A DNA stretch of 64,000 nucleotides from Azophilus sp026709365 (GCA_965200175.1 OZ241345.1:2232001-2296000), one strand, 5' to 3'; shown: positions 46,091 through 53,266, numbered from the stretch's first letter. Program-made: numbers and translations. Notes: generated from the letters alone by a model not told the origin.

Positions 46091-47082
46091 CGGCGCCGGA
46101 TGTCGTGGACGGCCCCGCCCTGGACGCGCTCCTCGATGCGCTCCGGGTGCCCCAGGAGGCGGACGAGGAGACCCTTTGGGCGCTGGTCGAGCGCACCGCC
46201 GACAGCGCCGCGCTGCGGCTGGCCCGCAGCGGGGCCTGCCTGGCGCGGCTGCGCCGGGACGCCCGCCCGGGCGAGTGGCGCGCCAAGCTGACCGAGCGCC
46301 GCATCGACTACCGCTACGCCAAGTACGCGATGGGCGCGGCGCGCACGGCAGCGACGCTGGTCGGCGCCGGCGGCGCGATCGACAAGGTGCCCGTGAGGCA
46401 CCTGCGCGAGCTGGGGCGGATCGAGCCGGCGGCGCTCGCGGCGGCGCTCGACGACGGCAGGCTTGGCCTGGACGACATCGAGGGGATGACCGCCTCGGCG
46501 CTGGCCGCGGAGGTGCGGCGGCTGCGCCGCGAGAACGACCGGCTGCGGGCGGCGGTGCCGGGCGGCACGGCGGGGGCGGGTCCGCTGCTGCCGGCGAGCG
46601 TGGCGCGGGCGCGCGGCGAGGCGGCTGCGCTGGCGGACGAGGCGATGCACCGGATCGGCCTGATCCGCCGCCACGCCGAGCTGCTGCTGGGGGCGTCCGA
46701 CCTGGGCGAGGGCCGGACGGAGCGGGCCGCGAACCTGGCCGAGGGCGCCCGGCCGATCGTGCTGCACATGGCCTCCGTGCTGGCCTCGGCGGCGGACGCG
46801 GAGGAGTCGGTGCGGCGGATGCTCGGCCAGTGGCTGCCCGACGCCGCTTGGGGCGAGGCGGACCAGCCCGCGCCTCTGGACCTAGAGCGCGCGCGCGACC
46901 TGGCCGAGTGGCGGTCGATCCATGTCCGCGAGGCCGAGGGCGAGGCCCTGCTGCGGGAGCGGCGGCGCGTCGAGTCCGGGGAGGTCAGGCGCGGGCGGGG
47001 GCGGCCCCGCAAGCGCCCGGACGCGGCCCCGGCCCCCGCGCGCCGGGGCCGCCCGGCGGCGGCGGCGGAGCGGCGGGCGTGA
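46087..47082 (+). CDS. Early phage DUF3102-like protein with C-terminal AT-hooks
   Basis: 331 residues starting with GTG overlapping the previous stop. The N-terminal part (GACLARLRRDARPGEWRAKL, ERRIDYRYAKYAMGAARTAA) recalls DUF3102-type phage proteins, which have a GEW motif and a helical array. The middle is a long helix. The C-terminus has AT-hook-like RGRGRPRKRP and RRGRPAAAAE, so DNA minor-groove binding is likely. Role unknown; a replication or transposition accessory is possible from its position upstream of the transposase-derived gene. Confidence 0.6.
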   Translation: MTAPDVVDGPALDALLDALRVPQEADEETLWALVERTADSAALRLARSGACLARLRRDARPGEWRAKLTERRIDYRYAKYAMGAARTAATLVGAGGAIDKVPVRHLRELGRIEPAALAAALDDGRLGLDDIEGMTASALAAEVRRLRRENDRLRAAVPGGTAGAGPLLPASVARARGEAAALADEAMHRIGLIRRHAELLLGASDLGEGRTERAANLAEGARPIVLHMASVLASAADAEESVRRMLGQWLPDAAWGEADQPAPLDLERARDLAEWRSIHVREAEGEALLRERRRVESGEVRRGRGRPRKRPDAAPAPARRGRPAAAAERRA

Positions 47083-47381
47083 CCGTGCTGGTCCACCCGA
47101 GCTCGGCCCGCAGCCCGGCGGCGACGGCCCGGCTGCAGCGCGCGACCGGGCGGATCGCGGCCTTCGACCCGGCGCGGCGCCTGTCGGTGCGGCTGCTGAC
47201 CCCGGACGAGTACTCCCGCGCCGCGCTGCGCCGGCAGGCCGAGCGCCTGTCGCGGATCTCGGACGCGCCCGACCAGCCCGGCGCCGCCTCGCTGCGCACG
47301 GCGGCGGCCGCGCTGCGGCTGGCGGCGGGCCAGCTGGACGCCCAGGCGTCGCGCCTGTCGGGGGGCGGCGGCGATGGGTGA
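47079..47381 (+). CDS. Small early phage protein, unknown
   Basis: 100 residues from GTG overlapping the previous stop: VTVLVHPSSARSPAATARLQ, then LSVRLLTPDEYSRAALRRQA. Mostly helical and Arg/Ala rich; its stop overlaps the next gene by 8 bases. No family recognised. Confidence 0.5.
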   Translation: MTVLVHPSSARSPAATARLQRATGRIAAFDPARRLSVRLLTPDEYSRAALRRQAERLSRISDAPDQPGAASLRTAAAALRLAAGQLDAQASRLSGGGGDG

Positions 47382-48309
47382 GGTGCGGACCCTGGCGGAC
47401 GCGCTCGCGGAGCCCGCGGCCGCGAAGCCGGACGCCCGCGCGCTGGACCGGGCGCGGGCGGCGCGCTGGATCGAGGAGTCCATGGCCGGCTCCGGGTCGC
47501 TGTCGGCGCGGATCGAGGCCTACCGGTCCGCGCACCCCGGATCGCCGAGCGCGGCCACGCTGCGCCGCTGGCACGCGGCCTGGCGCGGCGGCGGGGCGTC
47601 GGCGCTGTCCGACGGCCGTCGCGGGCGGACGCGCAGGGCCTACGGCTGGGAGGCACGGGCGCTGGAGCTCTTCCGCCGCCCGCAGCGCCCGTCGCGGGCC
47701 ACCGTGGCCCACTGGCTGCGCGAGGAGGGCCACGCCAGCGCCACCGCGTCGCGGGTGCGCCGCTGGCTCAACTCGCTGCCGGCGGACGTGGCCGGCGAGG
47801 ACTGCGCCGCCCGGGCCGGGCGGCACCACCGGGCGCAGAACGTGGGGCCCTACGTCGCCCGCGACCTGCCCAGGGCGCCCGCGCCGCCCGCCCTGCCAAA
47901 AGCGCCGTCGAGGCATGCCGCGGCCGTGGCGGTCGAGCAGGCCCTCGGGCTGTCCGACGAGCGCCCTTCGCCGCTGGTCGAGACCCCGACCGGCCCGGTG
48001 CTCCTGTCCCAAAAATGGGCGCTGCACATCACCGAGAAGCGCGATCACGCCCGCGAGCGCTACGCCAACCGCATCCGGCCGACGCTTGAGGATCCGGACG
48101 AGATTTGGATGACGCAGTACGACACCCCGCGAGGGCCGGAGTACCGCCAAAGTTTCGTAAAGAGGTTCGACGATCGCAGGAACGCGCTGTCGATAGTCAC
48201 CGAACTGGAGGACGGATCGGTCCTCTACAACTTCATGCCACGCCGAGATCGAAATCTGAACGGCGTGAGAGTTGGCACACTGCTCTATCCCCGCCGCTCG
48301 AGAAACTGA
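47374..48309 (+). CDS. Chimera: Mu-type transposase N-terminal DNA-binding part fused to a PBECR-like nuclease domain
   Basis: 311 residues. Residues 1-168 match the N-terminal part of Mu/D3112-type transposases: helical DNA-binding repeats (SLSARIEAYRSAHPGSPSAA, TLRRWHAAWRGGGASALSDG), PSRATVAHWLREEGHASA and VRRWLNSLP, ending at VGPYVARDLPRAP, just where the DDE catalytic core should begin. Instead residues 190-311 (LLSQKWALHITEKRDHARER, NRIRPTLEDPDEIWMTQYD, RNALSIVTELEDGSVLYNFM) resemble a phage Barnase-EndoU-ColicinE5/D-RelE-like nuclease domain, usually the C-terminus of MuF head proteins. All D, D and E core residues are absent, so it cannot transpose. It is last in the early operon and the frame is intact. 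Confidence 0.72.
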   Translation: MGEVRTLADALAEPAAAKPDARALDRARAARWIEESMAGSGSLSARIEAYRSAHPGSPSAATLRRWHAAWRGGGASALSDGRRGRTRRAYGWEARALELFRRPQRPSRATVAHWLREEGHASATASRVRRWLNSLPADVAGEDCAARAGRHHRAQNVGPYVARDLPRAPAPPALPKAPSRHAAAVAVEQALGLSDERPSPLVETPTGPVLLSQKWALHITEKRDHARERYANRIRPTLEDPDEIWMTQYDTPRGPEYRQSFVKRFDDRRNALSIVTELEDGSVLYNFMPRRDRNLNGVRVGTLLYPRRSRN

Positions 48310-48395
48310 CGGACATCCTCCGGGGTGGACCCGCCATGCGTCCACGGCCGGTAGCCCCCCGGGGCCAGCCGCTTCGGCGGTGCCCACCATACCAC
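48285..48395 (-). CDS. Possible tiny ORF near the phage left end
   Basis: 36 codons from GTG 48395 (VWWAPPKRLAPGGYRPWTHG then GSTPEDVRQFLERRG). The composition is protein-like, and it overlaps the chimera's end by 25 bases on the other strand. No ribosome site is evident, so this is a tentative relic or small gene. Confidence 0.3.
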   Translation of the reverse strand: MVWWAPPKRLAPGGYRPWTHGGSTPEDVRQFLERRG

Positions 48396-48618
48396 ACCTG
48401 AGTCGCGGCCCCGCCGCAAAAAAGCGCCAACAAACGGTGTTTTTCCGTCGATTTATTGGTCAGAAAAGTGCTGGAAAACGATCAAAAAGGAAAGATTTTA
48501 GGAACCGGAAATTCCGAAGTTAAACCTGCGAGTACTGCACCACTCCCCTCAGAAAAACAGCGACTTACCGAGTTGCAAATCAAACGTCAACCCCTTCCAT
48601 TCCAAACGCCCCCCTTCA
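48396..48618. other. Phage left terminus, non-coding
   Basis: An AT-richer stretch ending CCCCCCTTCA at the duplication. Reading inward on the minus strand, TGAAGGGGGGCG...GGAATGGAA is a degenerate match (14 of the first 24 bases) to the TGTA + 22-bp unit at the other end. AAAAAAGCGCC at 48417-48427 repeats the start of that unit. Both are plausible transposase sites. Confidence 0.55.
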
Positions 48619-48623
48619 CTACC
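48619..48623 (+). repeat. Target-site duplication CTACC, right copy
   Basis: This is the partner of 22042-22046. Phage DNA ends in CA at 48618. Confidence 0.9.
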
Positions 48624-49135
48624 TCGAGCGGGTGCGCGAGCATTACGGCATCGCCATCGAACTGCTGATGCCCTCCCCCGCCGCCGTCGCTGACTTGGTG
48701 CGCGCCAAGGGTTTGTTCAGCTTCTACAAGGACGGGCATGGCGAGTGCTGCGCGGTGCGCAAAATCGAGCCGCTGCGCCGCAAGCTCGGCGAGCTCGACG
48801 CTTGGGTCACCGGCCAGCGCAAGGACCAAAGCGTCACGCGAACCGACCTTCCCTTGGAGCAGGAGGATCACGCCTTCTCGACCGGCGCGCGCCGCCTTCT
48901 TAAGTTCAATCCCCTGGCGGACTGGTCGTCGCGGGATGTGTGGGCCTACATCCGCGCCCACAACGTGCCCTACAACGAATTGCACGACCAAGGCTACGTC
49001 TCCATCGGCTGCCAGCCCTGCACCCGCGCCATCGGCCCCCACGAGCACGAACGGAGCGGCCGCTGGTGGTGGGAGGAGGCGGTTGCCCGGGAATGCGGAC
49101 TGCACGGCCAGAACGTCGTCAAGATCGTCGGCTGA
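48624..49135 (+). pseudogene. cysH: APS reductase, 3' part, disrupted by prophage
   Basis: This part encodes ERVREHYGIAIELLMPSP, the first Cys pair DGHGECCAVRKIEPLRRKLG, LDAWVTGQRKDQSVTRTDLP, and the second pair SIGCQPCTRAIGPHEHERSG. The CC...CxxC set binds a [4Fe-4S] cluster, so this is the APS-type rather than the PAPS-type enzyme. No substitution or frameshift is seen, implying a recent insertion. Without excision it lacks a start. Confidence 0.93.
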
Positions 49136-49176
49136 CGCGCGGCCTCTGAAGCAGGTCGGAGCCCGACTGACGCAAC

Positions 49177-49312
49177 GGCGCGGAGTTTGGCGCCAGCGAA
49201 ACTACACACGCGAACGTCAGTTCGCGCGGATTCACACACATCGAACCCGGCCTAAGCGACAGGCGCGGAGTTTCGCGCCAGCGAAACTCCATCCGCGAAC
49301 GTCAGTTCGCGC
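49177..49312. repeat. Two-copy palindromic intergenic repeat
   Basis: GGCGCGGAGTTTSGCGCCAG followed by CGAAACT and CGCGAACGTCAGTTCGCGC occurs at about 49177-49228 and 49262-49312. Each copy can fold (GGAGTTTCGC/GCGAAACTCC and GCGAACGTCAGTTCGC). The first palindrome is shared with 8002-8024, again pointing to a genome-wide REP-like family. Confidence 0.6.
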
Positions 49313-49333
49313 CTGATCGGTCGCGGCCATGAA

Positions 49334-49606
49334 CCTCGTGTAATATCCGAGCTAACCCGCGATCAAGCGGAGCGGCTGGAGGCGAGCAGCGATGGCAACT
49401 CGATTGATTTCCCTTGTCCTGATGTTCGCTTCGGGGCTTGGGATGTGCAGGCGAGCTACAGCAACATCGAGACCACCTTCGACACCTATTTGCCCGTAAC
49501 CTACTTCATAGGCGGCGGCCAAGTTTCCAACGTTTTCTATGATCTGACGGATCCACGGGATCCAATCATCAGATTCGCTGTTTTCAGCGGTCGCCGGAAG
49601 CGATGC
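49334..49606 (+). pseudogene. Broken ORF, possible secreted protein fragment
   Basis: One frame reads ISELTRDQAERLEASSDG and VQASYSNIETTFDTYLPV, then YFIGGGQVSNVFYDLTDP, which is protein-like but has no start codon. Another frame gives a signal-peptide-like MATRLISLVLMFASGLGMC from ATG 49392 behind GGAGG but stops after 35 codons. A frameshifted small secreted protein would explain both. It runs into the end of the convergent AhpD-like gene. Confidence 0.35.
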
Positions 49607-50115
49607 TATCCCGGCGTCGGCACCACGGTGACGGGCATGTCCTCCGGCTCAAGGCCCAAGTTGATGAGCACCTTCGACATGCCGAGGAACAGGCCGACGC
49701 CCATGGCAATTTCGGCGATTTCGGCCTCGCTGTAGTGTGCCCTGAGCGCCTGCCTGACCGCGTCAACGGGCGGCCGGGGAATGCCGATTAGGGCATCGGT
49801 GAGCTTGAGGGCCGCCACTTGGGCGGGCTCCAGCGCCGTTTCGTAGCCGTCCTTGATGCGCCCAACCCGCTCTTCGTCCAGCCCCGCCGCACGGGCGGAG
49901 TCGAAGCGCACCCGGCGTCAGTAGCCACAATCCGTGATGCGGGCGTTGCGGATGCGGGTCATCTCCTTGATGGCGGGGTCGGCGGCGCCGTTGCGCCAAA
50001 ACTCCCCGTAGAGCTCAAGGAACAGGCTGGCCAGCTTCGGCACATGGGCCATCACCGAACCGAAGTCCGGTGGCTGGCCGGGAATGGCGGACGGCATTCT
50101 GGGACGGGTGGACAC
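49606..50115 (-). CDS. AhpD-like/carboxymuconolactone decarboxylase family protein, candidate selenoprotein (CxxU)
   Basis: The frame from GTG 50115 to 49606 is open except for one TGA at 49918-49920. It reads LFLELYGEFWRNGAADPAIK, EMTRIRNARITDCGY-TGA-RRVRFDSARAAGLDEERV, then ALKLTDALIGIPRPPVDAVR and EIAEIAMGVGLFLGMSKVLI. In this family the motif is normally CxYC, so the TGA falls exactly on the second, redox-active Cys. A 7-bp hairpin with loop CGTGC begins 18 bases after the TGA. With read-through the product is about 169 residues, a normal length. A nonsense mutation is the alternative, but the position argues for selenocysteine. Probably peroxide- or thiol-related. Confidence 0.72.
49882..49900 (-). 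promoter_or_regulatory. Putative bacterial SECIS hairpin
   Basis: Downstream of the TGA, CTCCGCC pairs with GGCGGGG (one G-T wobble) around a 5-base CGTGC loop. The loop starts about 25 bases after the TGA and has G in its first two bases, as known for bacterial SECIS elements. Confidence 0.55.
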
Positions 50116-50123
50116 GATCCCGC

Positions 50124-50621
50124 CTAGACCAGTGCGCCCTGGTGGAGCGGCGGGGAGTCCAGATCGGCCGGCCACTCCGCCAAATCAAAAGCCAGCCTCC
50201 AGCGGCAGGTCGCGTCGAAGAACGCCAGCGCCACCATGAGCGCAACCGTGCCCGCCTCGCCAAACGCGGCCGCCGCCGCCGCGACGTCCGCATCGCTGAC
50301 CTCGTGATGCCGAAAGGGAAACTGCTCGGCGATGGCGAGTGCCGCCTGCTCCGAGGCGGCGAAGGCGGCGAAGTCCCCGCGCTTCAAGGCCGCTGCTTCG
50401 GAACTGTCCAAGACGGCGCCCGCATCGCGCACAGCCCATTCGGCAGCGCAGCCGTGAATCGCCGCAATCCGCAGCCGACAGAGCGCCAGCACCCGCCGCG
50501 GCACCAGATCATCGTCCCAAAGGGCGCTGTAGAACGCCTTGTAGCGGGCGAGCAACTCCGGGCGATGGGCGAACAGCCCTTCAAGCGGCGGCAAGTCCCC
50601 GGCGCGGGTGATCCAACTCAT
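50124..50621 (-). CDS. Carboxymuconolactone decarboxylase family protein
   Basis: 165 residues from ATG 50621 (MSWITRAGDLPPLEGLFAHR). The helical family pattern is seen in LWDDDLVPRRVLALCRLRIA, AAIHGCAAEWAVRDAGAVL and FPFRHHEVSDADVAAAAAAF. It keeps one Cys (GCAAEW) but not the second of CxxC, unlike its downstream neighbour. Its stop is 9 bp from the next gene's start, so the two are one operon and likely paralogues. Confidence 0.78.
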   Translation of the reverse strand: MSWITRAGDLPPLEGLFAHRPELLARYKAFYSALWDDDLVPRRVLALCRLRIAAIHGCAAEWAVRDAGAVLDSSEAAALKRGDFAAFAASEQAALAIAEQFPFRHHEVSDADVAAAAAAFGEAGTVALMVALAFFDATCRWRLAFDLAEWPADLDSPPLHQGALV

Positions 50622-50686
50622 CTCATCGGCTCGCTGTGATAGGGTTCCCGACGGGTTCGCAAACAATTGCATGAGAGCATAACACC

Positions 50687-51034
50687 ATGGCTCGCCTGAT
50701 CATTCGAGTGCTCATCACCGCCATCGGCCTGTACGTGGCCACTCTGCTGATTGACGACATTCGAGTGGACAGCGACGGCACCTTGATTTGGGCGGCCGTC
50801 GCCTTGGGGCTGGTCAACGCCTTTGTGCGCCCGCTGGTCATCCTCCTGACCCTGCCCGCCACCGTGCTCAGCCTCGGGGTCTTCCTGCTGGCGATTAACG
50901 CCGCCATGCTGCATCTCGCGGCCTGGCTGGTGCCCGGCTTCCATGTGCAGGGATTCCTCAGCGCGCTGTTCGGCGCCACCATTGTCAGCTTGGTCGCTTG
51001 GGCAACGGAGTCGCTCACCAAGCCCAAGCCCTAG
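50687..51034 (+). CDS. Phage holin family 4 (YvlD-like) membrane protein
   Basis: A 115-residue protein with four hydrophobic helices (IIRVLITAIGLYVATLLI, AAVALGLVNAFVRPLVILLT, VLSLGVFLLAINAAMLHL, FLSALFGATIVSLVAW) and the family N-A-F-V-R-P turn. Despite its name the family is common on bacterial chromosomes and unrelated to lysis. It converges with the next gene, overlapping by 4 bases. Confidence 0.88.
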   Translation: MARLIIRVLITAIGLYVATLLIDDIRVDSDGTLIWAAVALGLVNAFVRPLVILLTLPATVLSLGVFLLAINAAMLHLAAWLVPGFHVQGFLSALFGATIVSLVAWATESLTKPKP

Positions 51035-51687
51035 CCGCCCCGCCGCAGCCGGAACGTCAGCGCATCGGCCACGGCGACCACGAGGAACAGCGCCAGGAAG
51101 AGCAGCAGCCGGGGATCGCTCAAGTAGAGCTGCGGCTCCACCGGCACCGCAATGGTCTTGTCCAAAGCCGCCACCTTGAAGTGGTGCTTTCCGTCGAAGA
51201 CGGGGTTCAGGGCAATCTCCATGAGGTCGCGACGGCTGCGGTAGCGCATGACGGCGAAGCTGCTCCAGCTTTCCGCACCCTCGATGCCAACCAAGTCCAT
51301 GGCATGGAACACCACGGGACCGCCGAGGACCGGATGGCTGGCGCGCCGCAGCAGTTCCGGGTACATGTGCGCCATGTAGCGATCCATGGACGCTTCGGGG
51401 GACAGCGGCGCCGCATCGTCGTCGGCGTCCGCCATGTCGATCAGGTTGGCCATGAGGAATTGATCGCCGCGGTCCTGGGCCATGAAGCGGCGCAAGCGCT
51501 GCACGGCCTCGGCAGGCCGTCCGCTGCGCTCGGCCTGGGCCGTGAAGGCGGCGATTTCGGCGGCGCTGAGCGGGCCGGATGTGTTGGTGTACCAAGCGCA
51601 AAACGACAGCCAAGCCAACGTTGGCAGTGCCCAAAGCCAAGTGCGGCCGCTGCGTGCGAGTTGGCGGATCCGAGCTCCCATCGCCAT
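51031..51687 (-). CDS. DUF1330-like protein with terminal membrane helices
   Basis: 218 residues (MAMGARIRQLARSGRTWLWA). N-terminal helix WLWALPTLAWLSFCAWYT, a central ferredoxin-like DUF1330 domain (DQFLMANLIDMADADDDAAP, SMDRYMAHMYPELLRRASHP, SSFAVMRYRSRRDLMEIALN) and a C-terminal helix LLLFLALFLVVAVADAL. The central domain probably faces the periplasm. Function unknown. Confidence 0.7.
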   Translation of the reverse strand: MAMGARIRQLARSGRTWLWALPTLAWLSFCAWYTNTSGPLSAAEIAAFTAQAERSGRPAEAVQRLRRFMAQDRGDQFLMANLIDMADADDDAAPLSPEASMDRYMAHMYPELLRRASHPVLGGPVVFHAMDLVGIEGAESWSSFAVMRYRSRRDLMEIALNPVFDGKHHFKVAALDKTIAVPVEPQLYLSDPRLLLFLALFLVVAVADALTFRLRRGG

Positions 51688-51853
51688 CCCATGCCGATTG
51701 ATCGAGTAAGATTGATGGCCGATGTAAGCACTGCGGCGCCGCGAATGGAAGCATTCGGGGCGGTCGGGCCGCATCGTGAAGCCGGAATCAAGGGCCAGCT
51801 CACATCAAAACCCTCTGCTCGCAGGCGATGACAGGCCAGGACGGGAGACGCCG

Positions 51854-52354
51854 ATGACACTCGACGAACTGCTTGCCAAGCAGGAAATCTACGAACTGAG
51901 CTGCAACTACATGCGAGGCCTGGACCGCTTGGACGCCGAACTGATGCTGGCCGTCTTCCACGACGATGCGACCGTGGACTACGGCTTTTTCCAAGGCTCC
52001 GGCAAGGACTTCGTGGCCTTCGCGCAGAGCGCGCTCAAGGACCATCTGGCCAACCACCACATGATCGGGCAGGCACTCATCAAGGTCGATGGCCACCAAG
52101 CCGTTGGCGAAGTTTACTTTCAGGCCTTCCACAAGGTGGTCGAAGAGGGGGAGCGGAAGGACTTGTTCATCAGCGGGCGCTACGTGGACCGCTACGAACG
52201 GCGCGACGGGGCGTGGAAGATCAGCTTTCGCTCGGAAGTCAACGACTGGGCCCGACTGGAGGCGGAGGCGGACACCTACCTGGCGGGCAGCGGCTGCCTG
52301 ATCGGCGCCCGCCAGCCGGACGACTACTCCTACGGGAAATTCGCAAGCCGTTGA
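51854..52354 (+). CDS. SnoaL-like (NTF2 fold) protein
   Basis: A 166-residue protein (LDELLAKQEIYELSCNYMRG, LDAELMLAVFHDDATVDYGF, HHMIGQALIKVDGHQAVGEV, DGAWKISFRSEVNDWARLEA) of the SnoaL_4 group, which includes dehydratases, isomerases and ring-modifying enzymes of small hydrophobic molecules. Preceded by GGGAGACGCCG. Substrate unknown. Confidence 0.82.
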   Translation: MTLDELLAKQEIYELSCNYMRGLDRLDAELMLAVFHDDATVDYGFFQGSGKDFVAFAQSALKDHLANHHMIGQALIKVDGHQAVGEVYFQAFHKVVEEGERKDLFISGRYVDRYERRDGAWKISFRSEVNDWARLEAEADTYLAGSGCLIGARQPDDYSYGKFASR

Positions 52355-52517
52355 ATCGCGGCTCGGCTGCGCTGACCACGCTCAGCGACCTGCGCGACCT
52401 GACGGTCGCGGATGGACTTTCGCTGCCGTCGCACTTGGTCGGGTTCCGAGACGTTTCCGGGCCCGCGCACATCCGCCGAACGGGCCATTCCATCCAGGGT
52501 CGGGCAGTCCTGTCCGT

Positions 52518-52895
52518 TCAGCCCGACAGCGCCAAGTAAAGCGCCGCAACGCCCATGATCGAGAGCAGCAGGAAGGTGCCCTGCGCGCCGATCAGCCGCG
52601 GGTAGTTGGCCCCGGGGTAGGCGCTCATGCCCCAGGCATGGAGCAGGCGCAGCGCCACCAGCGAACAGCCCAGGACATGCACGGCGATCGAACCGGCCCC
52701 CGCCGTCTCCAGCAGATAGAGCAGCACCAGCGCCAAGGGCGCGTTTTCGACAAAGTTGGCCTGGGTGCGTTCCGTGGCATGGGGCTTCCAGTCGGGCACC
52801 CTGCCGCCGCGCAAACGCACGTACAGCACTTGGTTGGCCAGCAGGACGCTGAGCAGCGCCATGACTCCAGCGTAGGCCAGAGAAGCGGGGATCAT
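52518..52895 (-). CDS. MAPEG-family membrane protein
   Basis: A 125-residue, four-helix membrane protein with ANQVLYVRLRGGRVPD, ERTQANFVENAPLALVLLYL and LGCSLVALRLLHAWGMSAYP. These are the conserved Arg/Asn/Glu-rich features of MAPEG glutathione-related membrane enzymes (NFVENAPLAL is diagnostic). Its ATG overlaps the upstream gene's stop by 4 bases. Confidence 0.88.
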   Translation of the reverse strand: MIPASLAYAGVMALLSVLLANQVLYVRLRGGRVPDWKPHATERTQANFVENAPLALVLLYLLETAGAGSIAVHVLGCSLVALRLLHAWGMSAYPGANYPRLIGAQGTFLLLSIMGVAALYLALSG

Positions 52896-53113
52896 GGCCA
52901 AACTCCCGCAAGGGCGGCCGCCAGCCCCAACCCCAGCAGCGCCAAGCCCAACCAACCGTACTGGTCGATCCAGAACAGCGAAAACGCCTCGGGGCTGCCC
53001 TTGGGGGCGGTGGGCACCTCGCCGCGGCGAAGCTGGCGCGGCAGCGGCGCCACCCAGACGATTTGCCAGCCGAGCCAAGCGGCGCCGAGGCCAAGGATCA
53101 AAAGCCAGTTCAT
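52892..53113 (-). CDS. Small two-helix membrane protein
   Basis: 73 residues: helix MNWLLILGLGAAWLGWQIVW, polar linker RQLRRGEVPTAPKGSPEAFS, helix WLGLALLGLGLAAALAGVW. It forms an operon with the MAPEG gene by a 4-base overlap. Family not recognised. Confidence 0.6.
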   Translation of the reverse strand: MNWLLILGLGAAWLGWQIVWVAPLPRQLRRGEVPTAPKGSPEAFSLFWIDQYGWLGLALLGLGLAAALAGVWP

Positions 53114-53188
53114 GGGGTTTGCTTCCACTCTCCGTTCAGACGCTGGCATTATGGCCCCCCAACCATCCAAAAAGCCAAGGAGGGAGAC

Positions 53189-53266
53189 ATGGACCCGCAG
53201 CTTCAGGAACTGCTCGACAAGCGGGCCTGCGAAGAGGTCATTCTTGGACTCACGTCGTCGTCGTGA
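53189..53266 (+). pseudogene. Truncated SnoaL-like N-terminus
   Basis: A good AAGGAGGGAGAC precedes an ATG. The 25 codons MDPQLQELLDKRACEEVILG... match the start of SnoaL_4 proteins (compare LLAKQEIYEL at 51863), then the sequence changes to GTCGTCGTCGTGA and stops. The rest of the gene is gone, and the giant surface-protein gene ends 150 bp further on. The 53267-53416 gap holds nothing else recognisable. Confidence 0.6.

Larger units (their letters stand above)
22047..48618 (-). mobile_element. Defective transposable Mu/B3/D3112-like siphovirus prophage in cysH (26,572 bp)
   Basis: The element begins TGTAAAGCG and ends CCCCCCTTCA, so its termini are 5'-TG...CA-3' inside a 5-bp CTACC duplication. 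Contents, read from high to low coordinates: early operon and repressor, gpG-type morphogenesis protein, inverted fibre cassette, gpI protease/scaffold, decoration protein, major capsid, connectors, lambda-like long non-contractile tail genes and fibres. Tail genes abut the 22047 end, so that is the phage right end and 48618 the left end. Missing are the transposase catalytic core, MuB, lysis genes, both terminase subunits and portal, which explains a size below the usual 35-40 kb. It should not be able to move or package by itself. Confidence 0.93.

Noticed and set aside
49918..49920. Ordinary nonsense mutation splitting the AhpD-like gene
   Set aside because: It cannot be excluded, but the TGA lies exactly on the redox Cys and is followed by a SECIS-like hairpin, so selenocysteine is preferred.
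50687..51034. Holin of the neighbouring prophage
   Set aside because: It lies outside the phage ends, and the YvlD-like family is chromosomal and not tied to lysis.
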